Shown here one piece after another: positions 51,225-60,728 of a stretch of 64,000 nt of DNA (position 1 is its first letter; every line of letters starts with the position of its first letter). This stretch comes from Bacteroidales bacterium (GTDB lineage: Bacteria > Bacteroidota > Bacteroidia > Bacteroidales > P3). A program made the position numbers and the translations under genes. The stretch lies in the NCBI GenBank assembly GCA_017618625.1, contig JAFZTV010000055.1, positions 1-64,000 of the forward strand, read 5' to 3'. The notes below the pieces were generated by a model that saw only the letters and a program-made list of their open reading frames with translations, had not been told where the DNA came from and made no database searches.

Positions 51225-54200
51225 ATGCCGTATTTCACCCATTTACACGTTCACTCCCATTACTCGATTTTGGACGGTATGTCCAAAATACCCGACCTTA
51301 TCAAGAAATGTAAGGCTAACGGGATGTATGCTATGGCTCTCACCGACCATGGCAACATGTTTGGCATCAAGGACTTGGTGGATACCGTGAACAAGGAAAA
51401 CGGCAAGGTGAAGGACAAAATCAAGGAGCAGCAGGCCATACTGCAGAACGACGGCGCCTCGCCTGAAGAAAAACAAGAGGCGGAAGCTCAGATGGAACTG
51501 CTGAAAGACCAGATATTCAAACCTATACTGGGCATCGAGACCTACTGCGCCCGCCGCACCCTCTACGACCACGACAAGAACGTGACGGAGATAAGCGCCG
51601 AGAGCGGCAAGCCGCGTATCGTGGACCGTAGCGGATGGCACCTCATACTGCTGGCGAAAAACAAGCAGGGCTACAAGAACCTCTGCAAGCTCAGCTCGAT
51701 TGCATATATGGACGGTTTCTATGGCACCCCGAGGGTTGACCACAACGTGCTGGAACAATACCACGAGGGCATCATCTGCTGCTCGGCGTGTCTGGGCGGC
51801 GAGGTGCCGCAGAAGATTCTGGCGGGCGACCTCGAGGGGGCGGAAAAGAGTGTGCTGTGGTTCAAGAACCTCTATGGAGACGACTACTACCTCGAGCTGC
51901 AACGCCACAAGACCGACAAACCCAACGCCGCCACCGACACCTACGAGAAGCAGCAGCGTGTCAACGCGGTGCTGATCGAGCTGGCGAGAAAACACAACAT
52001 CAAGATTGTGGCAACGAACGACGTGCACTTTGTCGAGGAGGCGCACGGCGAGGCGCACGACCACCTCATCTGTATCAGCACTCAGGCGAAAGTGGCCGAC
52101 GAGAACCGCATGCACTACACCAAGCAGGAGTGGCTGAAAAGCCCCGACGAGATGGCGGCCATCTTCGACGACCTGCCCGAAGCTCTGGAGAACACCCGCG
52201 AGGTGACCGACAAAATCGAGATCTATAGTATCGACTCCGACCCGCTGATGCCGATGTTCGACATACCCGAGAGCTTCGGCACCGAACTGCAATGGCGCGA
52301 ACGCTTCACGGAAGAGGACCTCTTCAACGAGTTTACTCAGAACCAGAACCACGAGGTGGTGATGGAACAGGAGGCGGCTGAGAAGAAGATAAAGAAGCTG
52401 GGCGGATACGAGAAGCTGTACCGCATCAAGTTTGAGGCCGACTATCTGGAGAAGCTGGTGTGGGAGGGCGCCAGGATGCGCTATCTGCCGGAAAAACCCG
52501 AATTGACGGAGCTGGAGGATATAAAAGCTGCCCTCACGGAGGAGATTCGCGAGCGCATAGTGTTCGAGTTGCACACCATCAAGACGATGGGTTTCCCGGG
52601 TTACTTCCTTATCGTGAGCGACTATATCAGGGCGGCGCGTGAGGAGCTGGGCGTGAGCGTGGGTCCCGGACGTGGCAGCGCGGCCGGAAGCGTGGTGGCC
52701 TACTGTCTGAAGATAACCGACGTGGACCCGCTGAAATACGACCTGCTGTTCGAGCGTTTCCTCAACCCCGACCGTATCTCGCTGCCCGATATCGACGTGG
52801 ACTTCGACGACGCGGGGCGCGGCAAGGTGCTCGACTGGATTACCGAGAAATACGGCAAGGAGAAGGTGGCGCACATCATCACCTACGGCAAGATGGCCAC
52901 CAAGTCGGTGATCGCCGACGTAGGAAGGGTAGAGGATGTGTCGCTCGACGATGTGAAACGCATCAAGGAATATATCCCCGACAAGTTCCCCGACGGCATG
53001 AAGGACGAGAACGGCCAGAAGCTGGAGAAGGCGCCGAAGATAAACCTGAAGAACTGCTACAAGTATGTGCCCGAGCTCAGAGCCATCATGGATGGAACCG
53101 CCAAACCCGAGGACCTTGCTTTGAAGCCGATGCTCGAGTATGCCGAAGAGCTGGAGGACACCAACCGCCAGATAGGCATACACGCCTGCGGCGTCATCAT
53201 AGGAGCCGACGACCTCACCAAGTTCGCCCCCATTTGCACCATCAAGGACAAGGACACGGGGCAGGATGTGGTGGTGACGCAGTATGACGGACATGTGGTG
53301 GAGAACGTGGGACTCATCAAGATGGACTTCCTGGGGTTGAAGAACCTTACCATCATCAAGGATGCCCTCACCAACATCAAACGGCGTCACGGGGTGGATA
53401 TCGACATCGACCACATCCCCATCGACGACGAGAAGACCTATCAGCTTTTCTGCGAGGGTAACACCGTGGGCACGTTCCAGTTTGAGTCGCCGGGAATGCA
53501 GAAATACCTGCGCGAGCTGGAACCCCATGTGTTCGAGGACCTCATCGCTATGAACGCCCTCTACCGCCCGGGTCCTATGGATTATATACCCGACTTCATC
53601 GACCGCAAGCAGGGCCGCAAGCCTATCAGCTACGACATTCCCTGCATGGAGAAATACCTGAAGGACACCTACGGCATCACGGTGTATCAGGAGCAGGTCA
53701 TGCTCCTGAGCCGCCAGCTGGCGGGCTTCACTCGCGGTCAGAGCGACACCCTCCGCAAGGCGATGGGCAAGAAGCAGATAGACAAGATGAACGAGCTGGA
53801 GCAGCTCTTCTACGAAGGGGGTGAGAAGAACGGGCATCCGCACGACGTGCTACACAAGATTTGGGAGGATTGGAAGAAGTTTGCCGCCTACGCTTTCAAC
53901 AAGTCGCACGCCACCTGCTACTCGTGGGTGGCCTACCAGACGGCTTATCTCAAAGCCAACTACCCGGCCGAATATATGGCTGCGGTGCTGACCAGCGGTC
54001 AGGACGACATAACCCGCACCACGCAGATAATTGAGGACTGCCGCAAGCATGGTTTGGACGTGCTGCTGCCGTCGGTGAACGAGAGCGAGAAGAACTTCGC
54101 GGTGAACGCCAACGGCCAGATACGTTTCGGCTTGCAGGCCATCTCGGGCATGGGCGAGGCCGCCGCCGAGGTGATAATAAAGGAGCGCGAGGAGAACGGC

Positions 54201-55163
54201 CCGTATGCCGACATCTTCGACTTCCTGGGGCGTGTTGACCTGCACACCATCAACCGCAAAAACGTGGAGGTGCTGGTGAAGGCGGGCGCCTTCGACGGAT
54301 TGGGGACGATGCACCGTGCGCAGTATTTCTACAAGGAGATAGACAACGACAGCTGTCCGACCTATCTGGAGAAGCTGGTGCGCTGGGCGGTGAGAAACCA
54401 GGAGAACGCCGACTCGTCGCAGATGTCCATATTCGATATGTCGGAGGAGATAAAGGAGGAACAGCACCCCGACGCGCCGCAGTGCGAGCCCTGGAGCACC
54501 ATAGAGCAGTGCCGCAACGAGAAGGAGGTGATAGGCTTCTACCTCAGCGCCCATCCGCTCGACGAGTTCGCATACGAGATGAAGAACTTTGTCAACACTC
54601 CCGTCTCGGCGCTTAAAGAGTTCGATAAGATAAAACTGTCAAAGATAACCTTCGCCGGCATGGTGGCCGACATCAAAACCGGCATATCGCAGAAGAACGG
54701 AAACCCCTATGGCCGCATGACGATAGAGGACTACTCGGGCACATACGAGATTGCGCTTTTTGGCAAAGACTACCAGCGGCTAAAGCTCTATTTCGAGAAG
54801 GGTCTGTTCGTTTACTGTACGGCTTCGGTGAGGATCTTCAAAAGGAAAAACGATGACGGGTCGTCCTCCGACTCGCCCCCGAAACTGTACATCGACGACA
54901 TCATGCTGCTGGGCGACACGATGGGCCGCTTCGCCAGAGGTTTGAGCATCTCGGTACCGCTGAGCTGCGTGAACCAGCCATTCTGTAACAAGATGTCGAA
55001 AATACTTGCCGGCAACAAGGGGTCGATACCGCTCAAGGTGTTCGTGACGTATAACGATATGTCGCTGACGATGATGCCGCGCGGACAGAAGGTTGACGCC
55101 AAGAGTTTCCTGAAAGCCATCGACGGTATAGATTGTATATATAATGTTAAAATAAACCAGTGA
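51225..55163 (+). CDS. dnaE: DNA polymerase III alpha subunit
   Basis: 1312 residues, slightly longer than usual. The replicative polymerase. The N-terminal PHP domain (HLHVHSHYSILDGMSKIPDL, LTDHGNMFG) is followed by the polymerase palm with SVGPGRGSAAGSVVAYCL and the catalytic Asp pair in LPDIDVDFDD, fingers with FLGLKNLTIIKDAL, and the C-terminal helix-hairpin-helix (INRKNVEVLVKAGAFDGLG) and OB-fold region (KITFAGMVADIKTGISQKNGNPYGRMTIEDY in pieces). A weak box, TATCTTTA, lies near 51183. The last base overlaps the start of the GSCFA gene, so the two are coupled. An 866-codon open frame on the other strand is a shadow. Confidence 0.97.
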   Translation: MPYFTHLHVHSHYSILDGMSKIPDLIKKCKANGMYAMALTDHGNMFGIKDLVDTVNKENGKVKDKIKEQQAILQNDGASPEEKQEAEAQMELLKDQIFKPILGIETYCARRTLYDHDKNVTEISAESGKPRIVDRSGWHLILLAKNKQGYKNLCKLSSIAYMDGFYGTPRVDHNVLEQYHEGIICCSACLGGEVPQKILAGDLEGAEKSVLWFKNLYGDDYYLELQRHKTDKPNAATDTYEKQQRVNAVLIELARKHNIKIVATNDVHFVEEAHGEAHDHLICISTQAKVADENRMHYTKQEWLKSPDEMAAIFDDLPEALENTREVTDKIEIYSIDSDPLMPMFDIPESFGTELQWRERFTEEDLFNEFTQNQNHEVVMEQEAAEKKIKKLGGYEKLYRIKFEADYLEKLVWEGARMRYLPEKPELTELEDIKAALTEEIRERIVFELHTIKTMGFPGYFLIVSDYIRAAREELGVSVGPGRGSAAGSVVAYCLKITDVDPLKYDLLFERFLNPDRISLPDIDVDFDDAGRGKVLDWITEKYGKEKVAHIITYGKMATKSVIADVGRVEDVSLDDVKRIKEYIPDKFPDGMKDENGQKLEKAPKINLKNCYKYVPELRAIMDGTAKPEDLALKPMLEYAEELEDTNRQIGIHACGVIIGADDLTKFAPICTIKDKDTGQDVVVTQYDGHVVENVGLIKMDFLGLKNLTIIKDALTNIKRRHGVDIDIDHIPIDDEKTYQLFCEGNTVGTFQFESPGMQKYLRELEPHVFEDLIAMNALYRPGPMDYIPDFIDRKQGRKPISYDIPCMEKYLKDTYGITVYQEQVMLLSRQLAGFTRGQSDTLRKAMGKKQIDKMNELEQLFYEGGEKNGHPHDVLHKIWEDWKKFAAYAFNKSHATCYSWVAYQTAYLKANYPAEYMAAVLTSGQDDITRTTQIIEDCRKHGLDVLLPSVNESEKNFAVNANGQIRFGLQAISGMGEAAAEVIIKEREENGPYADIFDFLGRVDLHTINRKNVEVLVKAGAFDGLGTMHRAQYFYKEIDNDSCPTYLEKLVRWAVRNQENADSSQMSIFDMSEEIKEEQHPDAPQCEPWSTIEQCRNEKEVIGFYLSAHPLDEFAYEMKNFVNTPVSALKEFDKIKLSKITFAGMVADIKTGISQKNGNPYGRMTIEDYSGTYEIALFGKDYQRLKLYFEKGLFVYCTASVRIFKRKNDDGSSSDSPPKLYIDDIMLLGDTMGRFARGLSISVPLSCVNQPFCNKMSKILAGNKGSIPLKVFVTYNDMSLTMMPRGQKVDAKSFLKAIDGIDCIYNVKINQ

Positions 55164-56128
55164 TGTCTATCGCGCTACAAACCCCTGTGACCATCCCGGC
55201 GACGAAGTTGAAAATCGACCATGAGTGCCGCCTGTTGCTTATGGGCAGCTGTTTCAGCGACGCCATCGGCGCGAGGATGGGGGAGTGCGGGTTTGATGTG
55301 ATGTCCAACCCCTTCGGCACGTTGTACAACCCGCTGTCGATAGAACAATGTCTGAGCCGCAGTTTCGACCCCAAGCCGCTGGATGCGGACGACGTGGTGT
55401 TCCACAACGGCCTCTGGCACTCGTGGCTCCATCACGGCAGATTCTCCAATCCCGACCGCAACGTCCTGTTTGCCGACTGTATGGAGTCGCTGCACGAGGT
55501 TTCGACCCGTCTCTGCCCTCAGTCGGACAATCAAGCAATAAAGCAGTCGGTGCTGCTCTTCACCTTCGGAACCGCTTTCGTGTTCAAACACGACGGCCGA
55601 GTTGTGAGCAACTGTCACAAGCTGCCGTCATCGCTGTTCGAGCGCTCGATGCTGGACATCGACGGAATCGTGGCTGTATGGCGGCCGTTGCTGGAACGGT
55701 TCAGAAAAGAGGGACACAAGGTGGTCTTCACCGTAAGCCCCATACGCCATCTGGCCGACGGAGCACACGGCAACCAGCTTAGCAAGGCGACTCTGCTGCT
55801 GGCGGTGGAGCAGCTCTGTAATGAAGGGCTGGCGGAGTATTTCCCGGCATACGAGATAGTGCTCGACGAGTTGCGCGACTACCGCTTCTACGCCGACGAT
55901 ATGACGCATCCGTCGCAGTTGGCCGAAGAGATAGTGTGGCAACGCTTCCAGGAGACGTACATGACAGCCGACACTCTTGTCCTGTGCGAGAAACACCAGC
56001 GGCTCACGCTCATGAAACGTCATCGTCCCATGCACCAAGACTCGCCCGAATACGAGAGATACCAGGAAGGCATCGCTCGCCTCGAGGCTGAACTAAAACA
56101 ACTTCATAATCCGACACATCAAAAATAA
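55163..56128 (+). CDS. GSCFA-family protein
   Basis: 321 residues from ATG 55163, which shares one base with the dnaE stop; a GTG at 55160 is an alternative. The family motif appears as LLMGSCFSDAIGARM (about 31-44). It is a GDSL/SGNH-like fold, and in Bacteroidetes GSCFA domains also occur fused or adjacent to alanine racemase/Mur ligase genes. Further conserved parts are NPFGTLYNPLSIEQCL and FTVSPIRHLADG. Enzymatic activity is unproven. The VanX-like gene begins 11 bp downstream, which supports a link to cell-wall metabolism (inference). Confidence 0.88.
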   Translation: MSIALQTPVTIPATKLKIDHECRLLLMGSCFSDAIGARMGECGFDVMSNPFGTLYNPLSIEQCLSRSFDPKPLDADDVVFHNGLWHSWLHHGRFSNPDRNVLFADCMESLHEVSTRLCPQSDNQAIKQSVLLFTFGTAFVFKHDGRVVSNCHKLPSSLFERSMLDIDGIVAVWRPLLERFRKEGHKVVFTVSPIRHLADGAHGNQLSKATLLLAVEQLCNEGLAEYFPAYEIVLDELRDYRFYADDMTHPSQLAEEIVWQRFQETYMTADTLVLCEKHQRLTLMKRHRPMHQDSPEYERYQEGIARLEAELKQLHNPTHQK

Positions 56129-56139
56129 TATAATCGAAT

Positions 56140-56868
56140 ATGAAAAAGCGCATTTTTATTGCATTTTTCGCAGTGCTGGCGTTCGTGGCATGCAAAAAAG
56201 ACAAAACGCCGGAATCCGACAGCAGCGACTTCACAACAATCACCAGTGTTGTGCCCGATGCCATACTCGAAATACGCTACTATGGCACGTATAACTTTGT
56301 GGGAACCCGCATTGACGGATATCATCAACCCACAGCTCTCCTCACCCGACGTGCGGCAGACAGTTTGCGTGCCGTCAGCGATGACCTGAAGGCACAGGGC
56401 TATCGTATCAAAATATACGACGCCTACCGTCCGCAGTGTGCGGTGGACCACTTTGTCCGCTGGGCAGCCGACATCGCCGACACAGCCATGAAACGCTACT
56501 TCTATCCCAATGTTGACAAGAGCCGGTTGTTCGAACTGGAATATATAATGGAGAAAAGTGGTCACACGCGAGGCTCAACGGTTGACCTCACCATATTCGA
56601 TATGCGTACCGAGAAAGAGGTTGACATGGGCGGAGTGTTCGATTGGTTTGGTAGTGAAAGCCATCCCGACTGCGGAGGAGACCCCGTCACGGGCACTTAC
56701 CGTCCGAACGACACAATTACTGAGGTGCAGTTTGCCAACCGCATGATACTCCGCAATGCAATGCTGCGACATGGATTCAAACCGCTCGACAGCGAGTGGT
56801 GGCACTTCACCCTGCGTGACGAACCCTATCCCGACACCTATTTCACCTTCCCCGTAGAGCAGCTCTGA
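56140..56868 (+). CDS. D-alanyl-D-alanine dipeptidase, VanX/DdpX-like (M15D), lipoprotein
   Basis: 242 residues. The lipoprotein signal ends LAFVAC (Cys18). The zinc site is complete: His142 and Asp149 in SGHTRGSTVDLTIFD, catalytic Glu219 and His222 in EWWHFTL; Arg97 in DAYRPQCAV fits the transition-state Arg of VanX. The enzyme should cleave D-Ala-D-Ala, and being lipidated it would act outside the cytoplasm, probably to recycle the dipeptide rather than to confer vancomycin resistance. It follows the GSCFA gene by 11 bp. 120 bp downstream comes the dead ddl 5' end. Confidence 0.93.
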   Translation: MKKRIFIAFFAVLAFVACKKDKTPESDSSDFTTITSVVPDAILEIRYYGTYNFVGTRIDGYHQPTALLTRRAADSLRAVSDDLKAQGYRIKIYDAYRPQCAVDHFVRWAADIADTAMKRYFYPNVDKSRLFELEYIMEKSGHTRGSTVDLTIFDMRTEKEVDMGGVFDWFGSESHPDCGGDPVTGTYRPNDTITEVQFANRMILRNAMLRHGFKPLDSEWWHFTLRDEPYPDTYFTFPVEQL

Positions 56869-56892
56869 CGGAATTGAACAGTTAGTGGTCAG

Positions 56893-56915
56893 GTGCGTGC
56901 CCGCACAGGGCGATA
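56893..56915. repeat. Dispersed 23-bp repeat, copy 2
   Basis: GTGCGTGCCCGCACAGGGCG plus ATA, the inverted counterpart of 37340-37362 with one mismatch, in the gap after the dipeptidase gene. Confidence 0.6.
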
Positions 56916-56988
56916 AAGCAGTCAGCGACCAGTAGATACATTAGTCAATTCACTAATCACTATTCACAATTCACTAATCAAAATCATC

Positions 56989-57113
56989 ATGAAAAACATA
57001 GCAATTGTAATGGGCGGCTACTCGGGTGAGCACGACATCTCGATCAACAGCGGCACGCAGGTTTACAAAACCCTCGGAAAAGAGAAATAAAACGTCCTGC
57101 GGGTGTGATTTCC
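56989..57113 (+). pseudogene. ddl: Truncated 5' fragment of ddl
   Basis: 33 codons are the same in protein sequence as the intact ddl (MKNIAIVMGGYSGEH...), with five nucleotide differences, all synonymous third positions. Codon 34 (TAC in the intact gene) is TAA. Recognisable homology decays by about 57113, with several changes and a one-base deletion, and the barrel gene stops at 57128 on the opposite strand. The upstream 45 bp carry the ATTCACTAATCAC leader repeat also seen before the radical SAM gene, so this looks like the original ddl start. Confidence 0.9.
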
Positions 57114-57127
57114 CGATAGATAAAAGA

Positions 57128-59500
57128 CTATAGTCCCAGTCGGATAACGCTTCGGTCCATATCTTTTTGATTGTCCGCTTTTCGCTGTTTGTAAGAGTTG
57201 AAATTATACGATAAGCCAACCCAAAGCATACGGCTCTTGTGCGTGCTTCTGTTTGTCAAGTCGAAAACTCCGTTGGACGTGTGCACCTCCCATTTGTATG
57301 TGTTGAATACATCGGTAAGCAGCAATGTGGCGGAAAGGCTGCCGTTAAGGAACGACTGCTTTATGCCAAGATTCATAAAATGGGTTAGAGATGTTGTGAG
57401 TTGAGGGAAATATTGAGGAGTCGTTAGAAAATATTGTGCTTGAATCTCCATTCCTTTGACGGGTTTGAAGGTGAGCAGGATATTACTGTTGTTTGTCCAT
57501 CCTCGGTTATCCACCACGACTTGTCCGTAAGATCCTTTGGTTGAAACAAAAAAAGTGTTGGCACTCACAGTGGCTTCCATCCATTGTGCAGGCCTGACTT
57601 TTATTGTTAGGTCACACCCGGTCTTTATGTCGGAAGTGCCGTTGATGTATGTGGTTACCAATAGGTTGCTGTCAATGGTGGTGATTTGGGAGATATAGTT
57701 TGTCGTGTGGGTGAGGTATATAACGGAGAAGATGTTGAGATATTTGGAGTTGAGAGAGTATGCTAAGTCCAGCTTTGTTGATTTCTCGGGTTTCAGTCGC
57801 ATATTGCCCTGCTCGAAAGTGTTGGCATCGACCATACTCATGTACGGGTTGAGTTGTGGATATGTCGGCCGTCCGACTCTTCGTGATAAAGCCAGCGACA
57901 AGCGTTGTTTTTTAGAAATATCGTAGGTGGCTGAAAACGATGGGGCAAGAAAGAAATCCACGGAAGTCGTATCCACTTTTTCGATGTCGCTATGTAGTAG
58001 TACGGCGCTTAATTCTCCCCGGAGACCTGCTTTGTAGGAAAATTTCCCTATCGGTTTGGATGCGAACATCAAATATAGCGCTGGAACGAACTCTTGATGT
58101 ACAAGGTCGTTGCTGAATTGGTTGGAATATTGCCATTGATTCAGGTTCCATGAATAAAATTCGTGGTAAATGTCGTTTCTCCGATAGGTCATTTTAGCTC
58201 CTGCACCAAGTGTGCCCGACTTGTACTTTTGGCTGAAATCCAACTGCAAGGCAGTGATTAACGGACTTCCACCAGAGTTGGACTTTCCGATGCTGGCGCT
58301 GTTCAGATAATAAAACGATGGACGGTGTCCCCATATTTTAGAGAACGAAGCCTTGATGTACAAACTTGACGTATCAGGTTTGATGGTGTGGTTGTAGGAA
58401 ATGGAGGCATCTATATTCTCGCGGTTCCACGAAATGTCGCTGTGTCGCTGTTCAGTTGTTTCGATTCCGTCGCGAACGATGATGTTGTCAAGGTTCTGCT
58501 GAATGTTCAGTCGAGGCACGATGCATTTGAGATCTATGTTCAAGATGTTGCGGCTATTGGCTCTGACTTCGGCTCCGATACTCACATTATTGTTAAACGT
58601 GTATCGGTTGGAACGGATTGTCTGATGGGTCGAGTTTGTGCCTATGGTTCGGTTCAGGATGCCGTTGACAAGATCGTCTTCGTACTTGGCCGAATAGTTG
58701 AAGCGGTAAGAAACCTTCGGTGTGTTGTACGAAATGGCGGCGCTTCCAGTAACGAAATGGTTGAATCCGTAGTTTGCGGAGAAAGCCCCGCTCACCCCCT
58801 TCGACTTTTCCACTTTCGATACGATGTTGATTATCCCGCCGGTGCCTTCTGCATCGTGTGACGCGTCAGGATTGGTTACGATGTCAATGCTCTTTACTCT
58901 TGACGTTGGGATTGACTGAAGGTCGGTGAGGGTTGTTGGCACACCATCAACCAGTATGAGTATGTTTCGGTTGCCACGAATAGAAAGTGTCCCGTCTCCC
59001 TCGAAAGTTACAGACGAGGCGTTTCTCAGCACGTCAGCGACACTCCCGGACGAAGCTGTTATCGAAGAGGACGCGTTGATGGAAGTGAGTTCTACAGTTG
59101 ACCGTTTATCCACCTCTTCTGCCGTGACAACGGCTTCCCTCAGCACGACTGGGTTCGCTTCCATTTTTATAGTGCCTATTTCAACCTCGGATTTATCCGC
59201 GTACAGAAGGACTTGATACCTGATATATCCAGTCATCTCGACAGAGAGGGTGTAGGGAGTGTTGCTTTTTTTTACTTTACAGACAAAACGACCAACCGAG
59301 TCACTGAGAGCTCCTGAAACAATCTTGCCGTTCTCGTCAGCCAAGGCTACGGTTGCATATTCCATCTGACGGAGATGTTCGTCGACAACCACACCGGACA
59401 CCTTGCAGTTCCGTTCCTGTGCGCTACACTCGAACACCATGCTGGCAAGCAATATCAAAAGGACAGCCGAGTATTTGATTGTTCCGAGATGGTTGGTCAT
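57128..59500 (-). CDS. TonB-receptor-like outer-membrane beta-barrel protein (OMP_b-brl family)
   Basis: 790 residues from ATG 59500. The signal peptide ends ECSAQ (about 28). A carboxypeptidase-regulatory-like domain follows (CKVSGVVVDEHLRQMEYATV, about 30-115), then a plug domain (SVADVLRNASSVTFEGDGTL, ILILVDGVPTTLTDLQSIP, GTGGIINIV, about 150-245), and a barrel of aromatic-rich strands to the end. No TonB box is clear. Substrate unknown; these are often peptide or metal receptors. It is a reverse-strand insertion between two ddl 5' ends, with lower GC than its neighbours, and it has its own -7 box. Confidence 0.88.
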   Translation of the reverse strand: MTNHLGTIKYSAVLLILLASMVFECSAQERNCKVSGVVVDEHLRQMEYATVALADENGKIVSGALSDSVGRFVCKVKKSNTPYTLSVEMTGYIRYQVLLYADKSEVEIGTIKMEANPVVLREAVVTAEEVDKRSTVELTSINASSSITASSGSVADVLRNASSVTFEGDGTLSIRGNRNILILVDGVPTTLTDLQSIPTSRVKSIDIVTNPDASHDAEGTGGIINIVSKVEKSKGVSGAFSANYGFNHFVTGSAAISYNTPKVSYRFNYSAKYEDDLVNGILNRTIGTNSTHQTIRSNRYTFNNNVSIGAEVRANSRNILNIDLKCIVPRLNIQQNLDNIIVRDGIETTEQRHSDISWNRENIDASISYNHTIKPDTSSLYIKASFSKIWGHRPSFYYLNSASIGKSNSGGSPLITALQLDFSQKYKSGTLGAGAKMTYRRNDIYHEFYSWNLNQWQYSNQFSNDLVHQEFVPALYLMFASKPIGKFSYKAGLRGELSAVLLHSDIEKVDTTSVDFFLAPSFSATYDISKKQRLSLALSRRVGRPTYPQLNPYMSMVDANTFEQGNMRLKPEKSTKLDLAYSLNSKYLNIFSVIYLTHTTNYISQITTIDSNLLVTTYINGTSDIKTGCDLTIKVRPAQWMEATVSANTFFVSTKGSYGQVVVDNRGWTNNSNILLTFKPVKGMEIQAQYFLTTPQYFPQLTTSLTHFMNLGIKQSFLNGSLSATLLLTDVFNTYKWEVHTSNGVFDLTNRSTHKSRMLWVGLSYNFNSYKQRKADNQKDMDRSVIRLGL

Positions 59501-59594
59501 ATAGATAATCCGAATAGTCCCCTCTGTCAGCAATGCTTTCTTTACGACATTAATAATATGTTGGCGGATGGAGTTTTGGTTAAAAAAACGAATG

Positions 59595-59602
59595 CAAAGA
59601 TA
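59595..59602 (-). promoter_or_regulatory. -7 box for the beta-barrel gene
   Basis: The reverse strand reads TATCTTTG, matching TAnnTTTG, 95 bp upstream of ATG 59500. It lies inside the inserted segment. Confidence 0.6.
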
Positions 59603-59738
59603 TTAAAAAAACTTTTATTTCAAGATATCCGTGATAGTGTTTGCGGTAATACAATAAACATGAGGCAGTGGGCGTTATGTTGATGATGGATTTGCGGAGG
59701 CATATCCAATATGTTGAATGGGAAAAATATTATCAAAT

Positions 59739-60728
59739 ATGAAAAACATAGCAATTGTTATGGGCGGCTACTCGGGTGAACACGACATCTCGATCAATAG
59801 CGGCACTCAGGTCTACAAAACCCTCGGAAAAGAGAAATACAACGTGGTGCGTGTGGTGATTGAGCGCGACGGCTGGTACGGCCTCGACGACAGCGACAAC
59901 CGTCTGCCGCTGGACAAGAACGACTTCAGCGTGATGATGAACGGCAAGAAAGTGACCTTCGACCTCGCCTTCATACTCATTCACGGCAACCCTGGAGAGA
60001 ACGGTGTGCTGCAAGGCTATTTCGACATGTTGGGCATCCGCTACACCACCTGCGGCTTCTACACCTCGTCGCTGACTTTCCACAAGGGTTACTGCAATGC
60101 GCTGGTGCGGAGTCTGGATGTGGTGAACGTGGCCAAGTCGGTGTTGCTCTACAAGGGACAGGACGTCGATGCAAAGGCGATAATCGGTCAACTGGGATTG
60201 CCCGTGTTTGTGAAGCCTGCCACTGGCGGAAGCAGCGTGGCTACGACGAAGGTGAAGTGCGAAGAGGCTTTGCTGCCAGCTATAAAAGAGGCTTTCACCG
60301 AAGCCGACGAAGTGATGGTGGAGCAGTTCGTCAAAGGGCGTGAGTTCGACTGCGGCGTCTTCCGCTCGACGGATCGCAAGTATGTCTTCCCGATAACCGA
60401 GATTGTGCCAACGGGCAACCACGACTTCTTCGACTACGACGCCAAATACAACGGCTTCTCGAACGAGATAACGCCCGCCGAGGTGGAGGAAGAGGTCGCA
60501 ACGCTGATTCAGCAGACATCTGACAAACTCTACGATATGCTCAACTGTAGCGGTATCGTGCGCTTCGACTATATCTACGACACTGAGCGGAAGATGCTCT
60601 ACTTCCTCGAGGTGAACACCATACCGGGACAGAGTGCCGAAAGCATAGTGCCGAAGCAGGCCCGCGCGATGGGCATCAGCACGAAAGAACTGTATGAGAT
60701 GGCGATAGAGACGGCGCTTGCGAATTGA
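59739..60728 (+). CDS. ddl: D-alanine--D-alanine ligase
   Basis: 329 residues from ATG 59739, the start shared with the truncated copy. It makes D-Ala-D-Ala for peptidoglycan. ATP-grasp features: PVFVKPATGGSSVATTKV (about 155-172), catalytic Arg/Asp region GIVRFDYIY (272-280), and Mg ligands Asp277, Glu291 and Asn293 (FLEVNTIPG). Tyr237 in DYDAKYNG is at the position where D-Ala-D-Lac ligases have Phe, so a normal D-Ala product is expected. Its upstream sequence is unlike that of the dead copy, and no clear promoter is seen, so its expression may have changed. Confidence 0.96.
   Translation: MKNIAIVMGGYSGEHDISINSGTQVYKTLGKEKYNVVRVVIERDGWYGLDDSDNRLPLDKNDFSVMMNGKKVTFDLAFILIHGNPGENGVLQGYFDMLGIRYTTCGFYTSSLTFHKGYCNALVRSLDVVNVAKSVLLYKGQDVDAKAIIGQLGLPVFVKPATGGSSVATTKVKCEEALLPAIKEAFTEADEVMVEQFVKGREFDCGVFRSTDRKYVFPITEIVPTGNHDFFDYDAKYNGFSNEITPAEVEEEVATLIQQTSDKLYDMLNCSGIVRFDYIYDTERKMLYFLEVNTIPGQSAESIVPKQARAMGISTKELYEMAIETALAN

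Noticed and set aside
51243..53843. 866-codon open frame on the reverse strand across dnaE
   Set aside because: It is a shadow of the codon use of dnaE: the forward frame has all polymerase motifs, and the reverse product is rich in Val, Leu, His and Arg without any domain.
56989..59741. Classical transposon or integrative element around the barrel gene
   Set aside because: No transposase, integrase, terminal inverted repeats or target-site duplication could be seen; only the ddl 5' end is repeated.
56140..60728. Vancomycin-resistance (van) cluster
   Set aside because: There is no VanH dehydrogenase or VanRS pair here, the ligase has Tyr237 as in D-Ala-D-Ala enzymes, and the dipeptidase is a lipoprotein rather than cytoplasmic.
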